A stretch of DNA of 64,000 nucleotides from contig NC_014394.1 in assembly GCF_000145255.1 (NCBI RefSeq), positions 868,001 through 932,000 on the forward strand, written 5' to 3'. A model generated the notes under the pieces. That model had not been told where the DNA came from. It saw nothing but the letters and a program-made list of their open reading frames with translations, and did not search any database. Source of the stretch: Gallionella capsiferriformans ES-2 (lineage in GTDB: Bacteria; Pseudomonadota; Gammaproteobacteria; Burkholderiales; Gallionellaceae). Shown piece after piece: positions 45,262 through 54,566 of this stretch (positions are counted from its first letter, which is position 1; every line of letters starts with the position of its first letter). The translations under genes and the position numbers were made by a program.

Positions 45262-46086
45262 ATGTTCGCAACTGCCATCATTGTTTTCCGGGAAGTATTG
45301 GAAGCTTCCATCATCATCGGGATTCTCACTGCCGCGACGCGCAGCATTCACGGCAGCAAACGCTGGTTGGCCGCTGGACTGGTGGCTGGATTAGTGGGTT
45401 CGGGATTGGTCGCCGCTTCAACCGACGTGATCGGATCGCTGGCCAGCGGCATCGGTCAAGAAATTTTCAACACCATCGTACTCGGCATCGCGGTGCTGAT
45501 GCTGGCATGGCACAACATTTGGATGGCGTCTCACGGTGCTGCGCTGGCGACCAACGCTCGTTTAGTGGGTAGTGCCATTCGTGACGGAAACAGCGAGTGT
45601 TCGGTGCTATTTGTTATCGTCGGGCTGGCTGTGCTCAGAGAAGGTTCAGAAACTGTGCTGTTTCTTTATGGCATCGCAACATCTGGTGAGGGCGGACAGT
45701 CTTCAATGCTGCTCGGCGGCATGGTTGGCATGCTGCTCGGTATTGTGGTTGGTTACACAATATTTGCCGGGCTGCTGCGCGTGCCGATGCGCTGGTTCTT
45801 TGCTGCTACTGGCATATTGGTGTTGCTATTAGCAGCAGGCATGGCCTCGCAGGCTGCGCATTTCCTGATTCAAGCCGATTTGTTGCCCAGCCTCGCCTCG
45901 CCGCTATGGGACACGTCTGCGCTACTGCCGGAAAGTGGACTAACCGGCATATTACTGCACAGTCTGATTGGCTATGACTCACGTCCGGCAGGAATGCAGA
46001 TCATTTTTTACCTTACTGCACTGATTGTCATTTTCATCGGCATGAAATGGGCTGCTCGTTCGCAGCCAACCACGGTACGAAAATAA
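45262..46086 (+). CDS. FTR1-family iron permease
   Basis: The 274-residue protein has seven hydrophobic helices and the two REXXE iron motifs, REVLE at the beginning (about residue 10) and REGSE near residue 129. It belongs to the EfeU/FTR1 group of high-affinity iron permeases in the inner membrane. It is the second gene of a Fur-controlled operon with the cupredoxin. The next gene is broken. Confidence 0.92.
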   Translation: MFATAIIVFREVLEASIIIGILTAATRSIHGSKRWLAAGLVAGLVGSGLVAASTDVIGSLASGIGQEIFNTIVLGIAVLMLAWHNIWMASHGAALATNARLVGSAIRDGNSECSVLFVIVGLAVLREGSETVLFLYGIATSGEGGQSSMLLGGMVGMLLGIVVGYTIFAGLLRVPMRWFFAATGILVLLLAAGMASQAAHFLIQADLLPSLASPLWDTSALLPESGLTGILLHSLIGYDSRPAGMQIIFYLTALIVIFIGMKWAARSQPTTVRK

Positions 46087-46091
46087 TCATC

Positions 46092-46617
46092 GTGAAAAAT
46101 TCTTTCGCGTTTTCGTTTGCTAATTTATTTTCTCTGGGCATCCTGCTATGCGGAATTGTTGGAGCGCAGGATGCTTTTGCCGGTGCTGCGGATTATGTCT
46201 ATACCCCGCAGTCGAATATGGTGAGCGGGAAATTGATATCAAGTACGGCACAGCCTCGTCACAAGCCGGAAATCCCGCAAAAGTTGCCAGCATCGGATTA
46301 GGTTTCGGCGCAAAGGAATATTGGTTCACAGAGATATATTTAAAACAGGTTCGTAGCGGAAACACAGAGGTCACGCTGGCTGAATGGGAGAACAAGTTCC
46401 AGCTCACCGAGACTAGTAATATCCGCTTGATCTTGGCTTTGTCATCGAAACGGAAGCCCCGTTAAGAGGCGATGCGCCGTGGGAGCTCAGGCTGGGGTCA
46501 TTGCTTCAGACAGACTCCGGCAAGCTCCAGATGAATGGCAATTTGCTTTTTGAACGCGCATTTGAAAAGACCGATAAAAGTGGTGTGCCATACGGTACCA
46601 ATTTGACCTATCAGTGA
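46092..46617 (+). pseudogene. Third gene of the iron operon, frameshifted
   Basis: A GTG start at 46092 opens a frame with a signal-like N-terminus (FANLFSLGILLCGIVGAQDA). The intended product switches frame after VYTP at about 46205 (AVEYGEREIDIKYGTASS follows in another frame) and again after the segment TSNIRL at about 46420 (LGFVIETEAPLRGDAPWE). It then ends at a stop at 46615-46617. One-base losses explain both shifts. It was probably a secreted protein of about 170 residues, with a beta-rich mature part; I do not know its function. Confidence 0.75.
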
Positions 46618-46725
46618 CAAGCAAGACAGCGCCCAATCACACCTTCAGGATGCAGATTGAGTACGAGTTCTAAAGAAACTCAGAATTTTTCAAGCCACAG
46701 AAACCTAGTGAAGCCAAGGTAGATC

Positions 46726-48897
46726 ATGAAACACTCAATGTTCAATATTCGTAACATGGACTGTCCAACTGAGGAGGCGTTGATCCGCAAGCGTCTCGGG
46801 GCTGTGACGGGCATAAGCGAACTCACCTTCAATCTCATGGATCGTCGCCTTGGCGTTGAACACACGCTGGCCGATGAGCAACCTATCCTTGATGCCTTGC
46901 GTGAAATAGGCATGAATGCGGTTCCTGTAACGGAGGCGGATACCGTTTCAAAATCTGAAGCCGTTACGCACGTCGTATCTCGCCGGACTTGGATTTTCAT
47001 GACAGTGTCCGGTATTACCGCCATCACCTCGGAAATCATCGTATGGAGCGGTGCTGACGAGCAGTCATTGGCTGTGATCGCTCTGGCCTTGTTGTCCATT
47101 GTGACCGGCGGTCTTGGCACCCTGAAAAAAGGCTGGATCGCGCTCAAAAATTTCACGCTCAACATGAACTTCCTGATGAGCATCGCCACGATAGGCGCAA
47201 TTTCCATCGGGCAGTGGCCGGAAGCGGCGGTGGTAATCTTTTTGTTTGCGTTGTCCGAGTTGATCGAAACATTTTCACTGGAACGTGCCAAGCATGCGAT
47301 TCGCGGTCTCATGGCGATGACGCCCGAAACGGCCACGGTACGCATCGACGGTGGCGAATGGGTCGAGAAAGGGGCGGCTGATGTGCAGGTAGAGCAAATC
47401 GTCCGAGTCAGGCCGGGTGAGCGTATTCCGCTGGACGGTGTGGTCACGGCGGGCGGCAGTTCGGTGAATCAGGCACCGATTACCGGGGAAAGTATTCCTG
47501 TGGCGAAGACTGCGGGCGACCCGGTTTTCGCTGGTACGCTGAACGAGCGCGGGGTGCTGGAATTCCGCGTGACGGCAACCAAGGGGCACACCACGCTTGA
47601 CCGCATTATCCGCTCGGTTCAGGAGGCGCAGGGTCAGCGCGCGCCGACACAACGCTTCGTTGACCAATTTGCGCGTTACTACACACCTGCTGTTGTGGCT
47701 TTTGCGGTTCTGGTGGCAGTCGTGCCGCCGCTGTTGTTCGGCGCGGCGTTCGAACTCTGGTTTTACAAGGCGCTGGTCATGCTGGTGATCGCCTGCCCGT
47801 GCGCGCTGGTAATCTCCACACCGGTCACTGTGGTGAGCGGTTTGGCCTCAGCCGCAAGGCAGGGCATTCTGGTTAAGGGCGGCCTGCATCTGGAGAATGG
47901 CCGACTGATCAAAATCGTGGCACTGGACAAGACCGGCACGCTCACCCACGGCAGGCCTGTTGTGACCGATGTGATTCCGCTCGTTGATCAAGCTGTGGAC
48001 GTTTTGCTCCAACTCGCTGCTAGTGTGGATGCACATTCCGGGCATCCAGTCGCGGCCGCCATCGTGTCGGCCTGGCAGACATCTGCCGATGGGAGTGCGC
48101 GTTTGCTGTTACCGGTTGCTTCATTCGAGTCCCTCACTGGTCGCGGCGCGAAAGCGGTAATTGAAGACCAACTCTATTATGTCGGCAACCATCGCCAAGT
48201 AGAGGAACTGGGTATTTGCGGGCCGCATGTCGAAGAAGTGCTAAGGCGATTGGAAGAGGAAGGCAAGACAGCCGTGGTGTTGACCACCGAAAATGCGCCA
48301 CTGTGCATCATCGGCGTTGCCGATACGTTGCGCGGTCATAGTGTCGAGGCCATCAAACAGCTTCATGCACTCGGCGTGGCTTCGGTGATGCTGACTGGCG
48401 ACAATCAAACGACTGCCAATGTGATCGCTGCTGAAGTGGGTATTGACGATGCGCGTGGAAATCTGCTGCCAGAGGACAAATTGGCGGTTATTGATGATTT
48501 GATTGCCCGATATGGCAAGGTTGGCATGGTGGGGGACGGTATCAATGATGCGCCGGCGCTGGCCAGGGCATCCATCGGTTTTGCCATGGGTAGCGCCGGA
48601 ACCGATACCGCCATTGAGACCGCCGACGTAGCCTTGATGGATGATGATTTGCGCAAACTGGCCCGGTTTATCGCGCTGAGCCGTTATACTTCCCGTGTCT
48701 TACGGCAGAACATCACGCTGGCCATCGGCATCAAGGTCGTGTTCTTTGCCTTGGCACTCGCGGGGAAAGCCACGCTCTGGATGGCGGTTTTTGCAGATAT
48801 GGGTGCCAGCCTGATTGTGATATTTAATGGCATGCGCTTGCTCCGTATTAAGGGCGGTATTGAACGCGACCACATAAAATCTGGCCATACGAGATGA
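46726..48897 (+). CDS. Zinc/cadmium/lead-type P1B ATPase
   Basis: The 723-residue protein has an N-terminal HMA-like domain with MDCPTEE (about 12-18), membrane helices, the CPC motif in VIACPCALV, the phosphorylation loop DKTGTLTHG, the hinge GDGINDAPAL and AMGSAGTDTAIETADVALM. These features fit ZntA/CadA-type exporters, which use ATP to export zinc, cadmium or lead. The start at 46726 gives a complete ATPase. A DMT exporter with a His-rich tail follows 175 bases later. Confidence 0.93.
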   Translation: MKHSMFNIRNMDCPTEEALIRKRLGAVTGISELTFNLMDRRLGVEHTLADEQPILDALREIGMNAVPVTEADTVSKSEAVTHVVSRRTWIFMTVSGITAITSEIIVWSGADEQSLAVIALALLSIVTGGLGTLKKGWIALKNFTLNMNFLMSIATIGAISIGQWPEAAVVIFLFALSELIETFSLERAKHAIRGLMAMTPETATVRIDGGEWVEKGAADVQVEQIVRVRPGERIPLDGVVTAGGSSVNQAPITGESIPVAKTAGDPVFAGTLNERGVLEFRVTATKGHTTLDRIIRSVQEAQGQRAPTQRFVDQFARYYTPAVVAFAVLVAVVPPLLFGAAFELWFYKALVMLVIACPCALVISTPVTVVSGLASAARQGILVKGGLHLENGRLIKIVALDKTGTLTHGRPVVTDVIPLVDQAVDVLLQLAASVDAHSGHPVAAAIVSAWQTSADGSARLLLPVASFESLTGRGAKAVIEDQLYYVGNHRQVEELGICGPHVEEVLRRLEEEGKTAVVLTTENAPLCIIGVADTLRGHSVEAIKQLHALGVASVMLTGDNQTTANVIAAEVGIDDARGNLLPEDKLAVIDDLIARYGKVGMVGDGINDAPALARASIGFAMGSAGTDTAIETADVALMDDDLRKLARFIALSRYTSRVLRQNITLAIGIKVVFFALALAGKATLWMAVFADMGASLIVIFNGMRLLRIKGGIERDHIKSGHTR

Positions 48898-49072
48898 ATA
48901 TTTGGTACGGCATCCGGATCACGGCAACCAAGAGGCTGGTTATCAAGGCAGCGGAAACTGTATGGAATTTCAGGCATCAATTCTTACTCATGAACCCGCT
49001 ATATTACTGTTTAAACAGAATTATCCTCGCCAACCCATGTGCTAAACGCTACATTATCTGAAAGCGGAAAAG

Positions 49073-50122
49073 ATGAACTGGAAAGAAGCAGTTTGCCAAC
49101 CGGGCATACCCGCAGCAATAGGGGCAGCTTTGTTATTTGGCACGGGAACACCTTTAGCGAAGTGGCTGCTTGAGTCTGTTGATCCGTGGCTGTTGGCGGG
49201 ATTGCTCTATTCGGGTTCAGGTATTGGTCTGCTACTGTATCGTTATTTGATTCATGCTCCTGCCGTTCGATTACCAAAGAATGAGGTGTCGTGGTTTGCC
49301 GGATCAATTCTTGCTGGCGGCATCGTCGGGCCTGTGCTGCTAATGATCGGCCTGACCGGTATGCAAGCATCTGCCGCCTCTCTCTTGCTAAATGCTGAAA
49401 GTGTATTTAACGCGCTACTGGCATGGTTCGTTTTCCGAGAAAACTTTGATCGGCGCATCGCGTTAGGCATGCTTGCTATTGTGGCTGGTGCGGTCGTATT
49501 GAGCTGGTCGGTAGACGCACATTCATCTGGGTTATGGCCGATGCTGGCAATTCTGGGCGCATGCCTAGCATGGGGAATAGACAACAACCTGACGCGTAAA
49601 GTATCGCTCACAGATGCCACATGGATTGCTTCGGTAAAAGGTTTGGTGTCTGGAGGTGTCAACCTGACGTTAGCCTTATGGTTGGGTGCTTCAATACCGG
49701 CACTCCCGCAACTGGCAGGCGCAATGCTGGTTGGCTTGCTGGCTTATGGCGTAAGTTTGACACTGTTTGTAGTGGGGCTACGTCATCTGGGTACGGCGCG
49801 CACGGGTGCCTATTTTTCAATTGCGCCGTTCTTCGGTGCTTTGCTTGCTGTGCTGATGGGTGAGCCGGCCACGCCACCACTGCTCTTGGCTGGAGCGCTC
49901 ATGGCACTAGGTGCTTGGCTGCATCTCACCGAGCACCATGAACACCCGCATATACATGCGGAGTTGATGCATGACCATGAGCATACTCACGACGAACATC
50001 ACCAGCATGAACACGATTCCCAGACAACACCGGGTAGCCAACATCGCCATTTGCATCATCATGAACCACTGACACATGCTCATCGACATTTTCCGGATGC
50101 ACATCATCAGCATAAGCATTAG
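49073..50122 (+). CDS. DMT/EamA-type exporter with histidine-rich tail
   Basis: The 349-residue protein has ten hydrophobic helices in two EamA halves (about 10-280; starts MNWKEAVCQPGIPAAIGAAL). Its C-terminus, about 62 residues after LTEH, is very rich in His (25 of 62), with Asp and Glu between. Such tails bind zinc, nickel or cobalt and are seen in metal exporters. It lies directly after the P-type ATPase, so a role in metal efflux is likely. The His tail could be a sensor or a metal chelator; either is inference. The following 300 bases hold no gene and lead into a repeat array. Confidence 0.75.
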   Translation: MNWKEAVCQPGIPAAIGAALLFGTGTPLAKWLLESVDPWLLAGLLYSGSGIGLLLYRYLIHAPAVRLPKNEVSWFAGSILAGGIVGPVLLMIGLTGMQASAASLLLNAESVFNALLAWFVFRENFDRRIALGMLAIVAGAVVLSWSVDAHSSGLWPMLAILGACLAWGIDNNLTRKVSLTDATWIASVKGLVSGGVNLTLALWLGASIPALPQLAGAMLVGLLAYGVSLTLFVVGLRHLGTARTGAYFSIAPFFGALLAVLMGEPATPPLLLAGALMALGAWLHLTEHHEHPHIHAELMHDHEHTHDEHHQHEHDSQTTPGSQHRHLHHHEPLTHAHRHFPDAHHQHKH

Positions 50123-50420
50123 AAATACTTCCGGTATCTATAGAATGCAGGATTGGACCAAGTGCTGAGTTTTTAGGAGAGCAGGTATGGATACCACTAC
50201 TGTGAACGGACGCTCTCATTTCGCGCTAATCTAGCCGATTTGTCACAGAACGCTTTGTCTCGAAACCGGATGGATGACAACCACCGTGCAATTCGACCGC
50301 TATACGTTCAACAGCAGTCGTTCGCACTGCGACATTCCGGATGGATATTTGCAGTTGGCTCAGTAATTGCAGCGGGTTTGGCATTGTAATGACTGGCAAA
50401 TTTAGTTGAAATATGCCGCG
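50123..50420. other. Stretch between the exporter and the repeat array, no gene seen
   Basis: About 300 bases with several short open frames but none with start site and family features. It lies between the metal gene group and the element that begins with the repeats, so the element's left end may be here, though I see no clear attachment site or repeat. Confidence 0.4.
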
Positions 50421-50600
50421 CGTCTAGGAATTCAACGAAGCAACAAAAAAACCTTCACGCTCTGTAGTACGTCTCCAGCACGTCTGGGAATTTCAGTCGC
50501 ACAGCTCAAAAAGCCGAGTACGTCTGTGGCACGTCTAGGAATTCAGGATGCACCGCGAAAAACTCCTACACGCTCTGTGGCACGCCTATAAATTTTCATA
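50421..50600 (+). repeat. Four tandem copies of a 51-60-bp repeat, likely origin iterons
   Basis: Copies start at 50421 (CGTCTAGGAATTCA), 50481 (CGTCTGGGAATTTCA), 50532 (CGTCTAGGAATTCA) and 50583 (CGCCTATAAATTTTCA), that is, spaced by 60, 51 and 51 bases, and are preceded by GTGGCA or CCAGCA. They lie directly before the replication initiator gene, the normal place for iterons of a plasmid origin. The copies also read as a 17-codon repeat (ARLGIQ), but no coding gene is supported. Confidence 0.6.
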
Positions 50601-50707
50601 TAAAACCCACTGCGAAATACTCTGCAAATTGGACGAGTAGTTCGCAGATTTTTCTTGGGAACAAAACTAGACTTTGCAGAACATCTAATCAACCACCATG
50701 GGAACAC

Positions 50708-51625
50708 ATGGAAGATCACAGAATTACCAGGATCAATAGCGCTGCATTCAACCACCTCATTTTTTTGGACATCTGCATCGAGTCATTTCTCAGGGACGTG
50801 GATTTGTTCTGCACGGATGAGGATATGACGGAAGACGCGAAAGCAGTGTATCGGGAAAAACGGAAGGAGCTTATCGCAAACCTGCCATACCGCACCACTT
50901 TCGCTTTAAACCCAGGCGATATGAATGCCCGGCGAATAGAGTACAAGGGCAAGTTTCTTGAGATTTTCCCAAGCCCCACTGGGCTTCCCACCCTGCGTGA
51001 TCTCGACATTCTGCTGTATTGTGAATCGTGGATCGGCAACGCTCCGATCGAAGACAGAGACAATGACATCTACCGTGTGTTTCAGTTTGAAGTGGAGGAT
51101 TTTCTGGAATTCTCAGGGCGCAGCATGGGGGGTGATCGAGACGACAGATTGATTCAAGCGCTTGACCGCCTTGCTGGCAGCAAAATTACCACCAACACCA
51201 TTCCTTTTGGACAGAATTACAGCACGTCATTCAGTTACATTCCGAAATATCGATTGGGGCGCGATGCAAACGGGAAAATAAAAACGGTTACGCTCAAGAT
51301 AACGTACCGCATTTTTTACCTTATCCAAAATGACATTTTTGACTACTACCATCCAGACTTCTTGCGCCTCTCACCAATACGCAGGGCGATCTACATGGTC
51401 GCCATGTGCCACAAAGATGAATTGTTCTCGCCAGTAAACTTATCCTTTGCCAAGTTGCATCAAATGACTGGCACAACGTCGCCTCTCAGAAAACTCAAAC
51501 AAACCCTACGCGATTTAATGGACAACCCTATCCCCGGTCACTCGTTTGAGATTAACGAGGCAGACGAGACAGTAACTTTTACGCAGAGAAGGGATGTCGA
51601 TGTAGAGGCCAGGTATGTCGGGTAG
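50708..51625 (+). CDS. Plasmid replication initiator protein
   Basis: The 305-residue protein contains NLPYRTTFALNPGDMNARRI, IFPSPTGLPTLRDLDILLYC, DDRLIQALDRLAGSKITTNTI and LSPIRRAIYMVAMCHKDELF with a late winged-helix look (SPLRKLKQTLRDLM). It resembles the RPA-type replication initiators of plasmids (replication initiator protein A). The gene is flanked by repeat arrays on both sides. It would bind the iterons to start replication, so an excised form could replicate. The family call is by pattern only. Confidence 0.7.
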   Translation: MEDHRITRINSAAFNHLIFLDICIESFLRDVDLFCTDEDMTEDAKAVYREKRKELIANLPYRTTFALNPGDMNARRIEYKGKFLEIFPSPTGLPTLRDLDILLYCESWIGNAPIEDRDNDIYRVFQFEVEDFLEFSGRSMGGDRDDRLIQALDRLAGSKITTNTIPFGQNYSTSFSYIPKYRLGRDANGKIKTVTLKITYRIFYLIQNDIFDYYHPDFLRLSPIRRAIYMVAMCHKDELFSPVNLSFAKLHQMTGTTSPLRKLKQTLRDLMDNPIPGHSFEINEADETVTFTQRRDVDVEARYVG

Positions 51626-51639
51626 AGTGAAAAGCATCG

Positions 51640-51764
51640 TTGCCAAACATTCCGCTCGCCGAATCGCCCGTCAAACATTTCCCCCGAATGTTGCCAAACG
51701 TTCCTCCTGTAACTATATGATTATATTGAAGCCAAATGTTCCGTTTTTGTCTGCCAACCGTTCC
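51640..51764 (+). repeat. Five short repeats TGCCAAACGTTCC between initiator and MobI-like gene
   Basis: Copies: TGCCAAACATTCC (51641-51653), TCAAACATTTCC (51671 on), TTGCCAAACGTTCC (51691-51704), GCCAAATGTTCC (51731-51742) and CTGCCAACCGTTCC (51751-51764). Spacing is about 20-40 bases, close to whole helical turns in most cases. They may be operator sites for the initiator, or an oriT, which in SXT-type elements lies next to mobI. Confidence 0.65.
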
Positions 51765-51906
51765 GATTGCATGTATTTAGATGGTTTTGCAGGATGTGTT
51801 TTACCGCGCGAATTCAGTCTGTCCGCGTAGATGTAAAGTTGCGCTGAATCGATAGATTCCGCGCTGGGCAAATTAACGGTGTTTTTCATTTACAGCGAGG
51901 GCAGAT

Positions 51907-52353
51907 TTGACTGCATTTACCGAAATAACCAGCGTTACACCCGCAATCGAGCTTCTGTACGGGCGACTCAGTACACTCGAAGCGCAAGCAACAGATATGT
52001 GCAGGCAGCACTTTACTTTTGTCATGGCGGGAAACAAAAGCAGAGACTGGGCGCAAAAGAGCGTCTTGTTTGCTCAGGCCAGAATGCGGGATAACAGCCT
52101 GACGGCGAACTGGTATGAAATCCAATGGTATGGCTCAAAAGCAGCAAAAACCCGCCGCATGACCAAAAAACTTATCAGGAAACAAAAAAGTGATTACGGC
52201 TATAACTTGGCAGTGCTATTCAAGTTAACCCAGCCGTGGGAGGAAGACATGGTGCGGGAGGTTGAGCAGGCGCTAAGAGACATCCGCAGAGAGGTGGCCT
52301 TCATAAGTAAAGCAATCGGACTTCTCAATCACCTTGTCAAAGAATGCAAATGA
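51907..52353 (+). CDS. MobI-like transfer protein
   Basis: The 148-residue protein starts with TTG at 51907 and reads MTAFTEITSVTPAIELLYGR, then ANWYEIQWYGSKAAKTRRMT and EEDMVREVEQALRDIRREVA. The layout, a helical N-terminus followed by a small basic beta part, resembles MobI proteins of SXT-type integrative elements, which help process oriT. It follows the short repeats and precedes a membrane protein and TraD. The assignment is by pattern and could be wrong. Confidence 0.5.
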   Translation: MTAFTEITSVTPAIELLYGRLSTLEAQATDMCRQHFTFVMAGNKSRDWAQKSVLFAQARMRDNSLTANWYEIQWYGSKAAKTRRMTKKLIRKQKSDYGYNLAVLFKLTQPWEEDMVREVEQALRDIRREVAFISKAIGLLNHLVKECK

Positions 52354-52742
52354 ACGAATTCAAAACATTGGTGGGCGCCTTGGCAGTGCAGTCATTCCGC
52401 TACAACACTTTTCGCGGTAAATGGACGGATATGCCGGAAGCGACTGGGCTATGCCTCACCTTGAGCATCCTGTCGTTTTCAAGCTGCACCCTTGCAATCT
52501 ACGTTGAGTACAACATCGAAATGGCGTTTGCGATTCCTGTGGTATGGCTATCGGCGGTCTGGTTGTTTGCAGCCGAGGAGGGTTCATGGCAAATCAACAA
52601 GCGACTTTTATCGGCCCTGTCTCTGCTTGCTATTCCAATGGGGCTTCTCCTGGTGATGTTCGGTAGCGGTCACGAATTCCTCGAAGTGACAATGGGGATG
52701 TATATGTCGGCAGCCATGTTAACGCTCAAAGCGAGAGCGTAA
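52350..52742 (+). CDS. Hypothetical membrane protein of the transfer module
   Basis: The 130-residue protein (start ATG 52350) has three or four hydrophobic helices (about 32-50, 56-75, 84-100 and 104-125). I see no known motif. Position between a MobI-like gene and TraD suggests a role in conjugation, such as in membrane assembly. It overlaps the end of the preceding gene and is three bases from TraD's start. Confidence 0.5.
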   Translation: MNEFKTLVGALAVQSFRYNTFRGKWTDMPEATGLCLTLSILSFSSCTLAIYVEYNIEMAFAIPVVWLSAVWLFAAEEGSWQINKRLLSALSLLAIPMGLLLVMFGSGHEFLEVTMGMYMSAAMLTLKARA

Positions 52743-52745
52743 TCA

Positions 52746-54563
52746 ATGAAAGCCTTTTACGAGTGGGAATCACCGTGGCGACCCAACATAGAAGCAAAGA
52801 TGGCGGCATCCTGGGGGCTGGCAGCAACGGCAACTTTGGTTGTCGGGAAATACATGCCGGTGCCGCTCCCGTCAAAATTCAGTGCCATTGCCATGTCTGT
52901 ATGCACGGCGATGGCTGTGTATCGTGGGACGCAGGCTTGGCATCGCTATGTTGATAAGACACGCATGGGAAATTACGGCATAGAGTTCATCACCATTCCT
53001 GAGTTGATGGACAAGACAGCGTTGGCGACCAAAAAATCATCCGTGTGGCTTGGTACGGGTTTTGACTGGACGGATGTCGAAGCACAAAAGATGCACGCGA
53101 TGCTTGCCCAAGGCGTTGCTCAGACTATTGGCAAGATCACCAACGAGCATCACTTGAACGGTGAATACTGGATACACGGGCTGGATAAAGAGACTGATCG
53201 GTTTATGGAGGTAGCTAATCTGGTCGGACATACCTTGCTGGTCGGAACGACGCGGGTGGGTAAAACCAGAATGATGGAGCTACTGATTGGTCAGGCGATC
53301 ATGCGTGGCGAAACCGTCATCATCATCGACCCGAAAGGGGATCATGCCTTGGCGGAAAATGCCAGGAAGATATGTGCAGCAATGGGATGCCCGGAGCGTT
53401 TCGTGTATTTCCATCCCGCCCACCCGGAGAAGTCCACGCCCATCGACCCGATGCGCAACTGGAATCGCCGAACTGAACTTGCCAGCCGGGTTGCTGCCCT
53501 GATTCCATCGGAAACGGGCGCAGACCCGTTTGCGGCGTTTGGCTGGAAAGTACTGAACGATATTGTGAATGGTCTGGTGGCAACCGGCGAAAGCCCCAAT
53601 CTGGTGCACTTGAAGCGTTACATAGAAGGTGGCGCGGACAACCTGTTGCTAAACACATTGCGCCATCACTTCATCGACAAGGTGGCGGATTGGGAATCGC
53701 GCTCCAGCGGGTTTGTGAAAAAAAATCGTGACCGGATACTGGAAGCCTATATCGAATTTTACAAGCAGATCGTCATCCATGAAGCGCAGTCATCAGACTT
53801 GGATGGCCTGATTTCCACCTTTGAACATAACCGTGACCACTTCCAAAAGATGGTTGCATCGCTCATTCCGATTCTGTCCATGCTGACATCGGATCCGCTG
53901 TCCGAGCTTTTGTCGCCCGAAGCCAAAATTGGCGATCAGAAACACGCGACCGACATGGCGAAGATCATCAACAACAACCAAGTGCTTTATCTCGGCCTCG
54001 ATAGTTTGGCGGATGGCACTGTCGGGAGTTCTATAGGTTCAATTATGCTGGCTGACCTGACCGCCGTGGCCGGTGATCGCTATAACTACGGCATCAACTC
54101 AAACAAGCCGGTTAATCTCTTCATCGACGAAGCCGCAGAGGTCATCAATCAACCCACCATCCAGCTTATGAACAAAGGGGGCGGAGCGCTGTTTCGAGTG
54201 ACGATTGCAACACAGACCTTCGCGGACTTTCCTGCGCGGCTCGGTGATGAGAACAAGGCGCGCCAGGTACTCGCCAACGTCAACAATCAAATTATTTTGC
54301 GAGTAATCGACGCAGAGACACAACAGTACATCGCTGACAGCCTGCCAAAAATCAAAGCGAAGTCACTCAACCTGCGCTACGGTCACGGCGTTGACGCGCA
54401 TGTGCAAGATGAATACCAAGCCTCGTACCAGGAATCAGTTATCGAAGAGGAGGCTGAAATTTTTCCAGCGGCCATGCTGGGGCGTCTTCCGCCACTGCAC
54501 TTCATCGCAAAGATGTCTGGCGGGCGAATCATCAAAGGCAGAATTCCGATACTCAAGGATTAA
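52746..54563 (+). CDS. traD: Conjugative coupling protein TraD (SXT/ICE type)
   Basis: The 605-residue protein has two N-terminal membrane helices (about 15-60), a Walker A GTTRVGKTR (about 164-172), a Walker B NLFIDEAAE, and the long C-terminal all-ATPase domain of the VirD4/TraD family. It would link the relaxosome to the secretion channel by ATP hydrolysis. The tract LVGHTLLVGTTRVGKTRMME and PKGDHAL are typical of SXT-like TraD. No relaxase gene (TraI) is near it in the window, so the transfer system is incomplete here. Confidence 0.88.
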   Translation: MKAFYEWESPWRPNIEAKMAASWGLAATATLVVGKYMPVPLPSKFSAIAMSVCTAMAVYRGTQAWHRYVDKTRMGNYGIEFITIPELMDKTALATKKSSVWLGTGFDWTDVEAQKMHAMLAQGVAQTIGKITNEHHLNGEYWIHGLDKETDRFMEVANLVGHTLLVGTTRVGKTRMMELLIGQAIMRGETVIIIDPKGDHALAENARKICAAMGCPERFVYFHPAHPEKSTPIDPMRNWNRRTELASRVAALIPSETGADPFAAFGWKVLNDIVNGLVATGESPNLVHLKRYIEGGADNLLLNTLRHHFIDKVADWESRSSGFVKKNRDRILEAYIEFYKQIVIHEAQSSDLDGLISTFEHNRDHFQKMVASLIPILSMLTSDPLSELLSPEAKIGDQKHATDMAKIINNNQVLYLGLDSLADGTVGSSIGSIMLADLTAVAGDRYNYGINSNKPVNLFIDEAAEVINQPTIQLMNKGGGALFRVTIATQTFADFPARLGDENKARQVLANVNNQIILRVIDAETQQYIADSLPKIKAKSLNLRYGHGVDAHVQDEYQASYQESVIEEEAEIFPAAMLGRLPPLHFIAKMSGGRIIKGRIPILKD

Positions 54564-54566
54564 GGC

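Noticed and set aside
50421-50600. CRISPR array
   Set aside because: Four copies only, with imperfect sequence and spacing that fits iterons; no cas genes are near.
51640-51764. CRISPR array
   Set aside because: The repeats are 12-14 bases, imperfect and irregularly spaced; no spacers of constant length.
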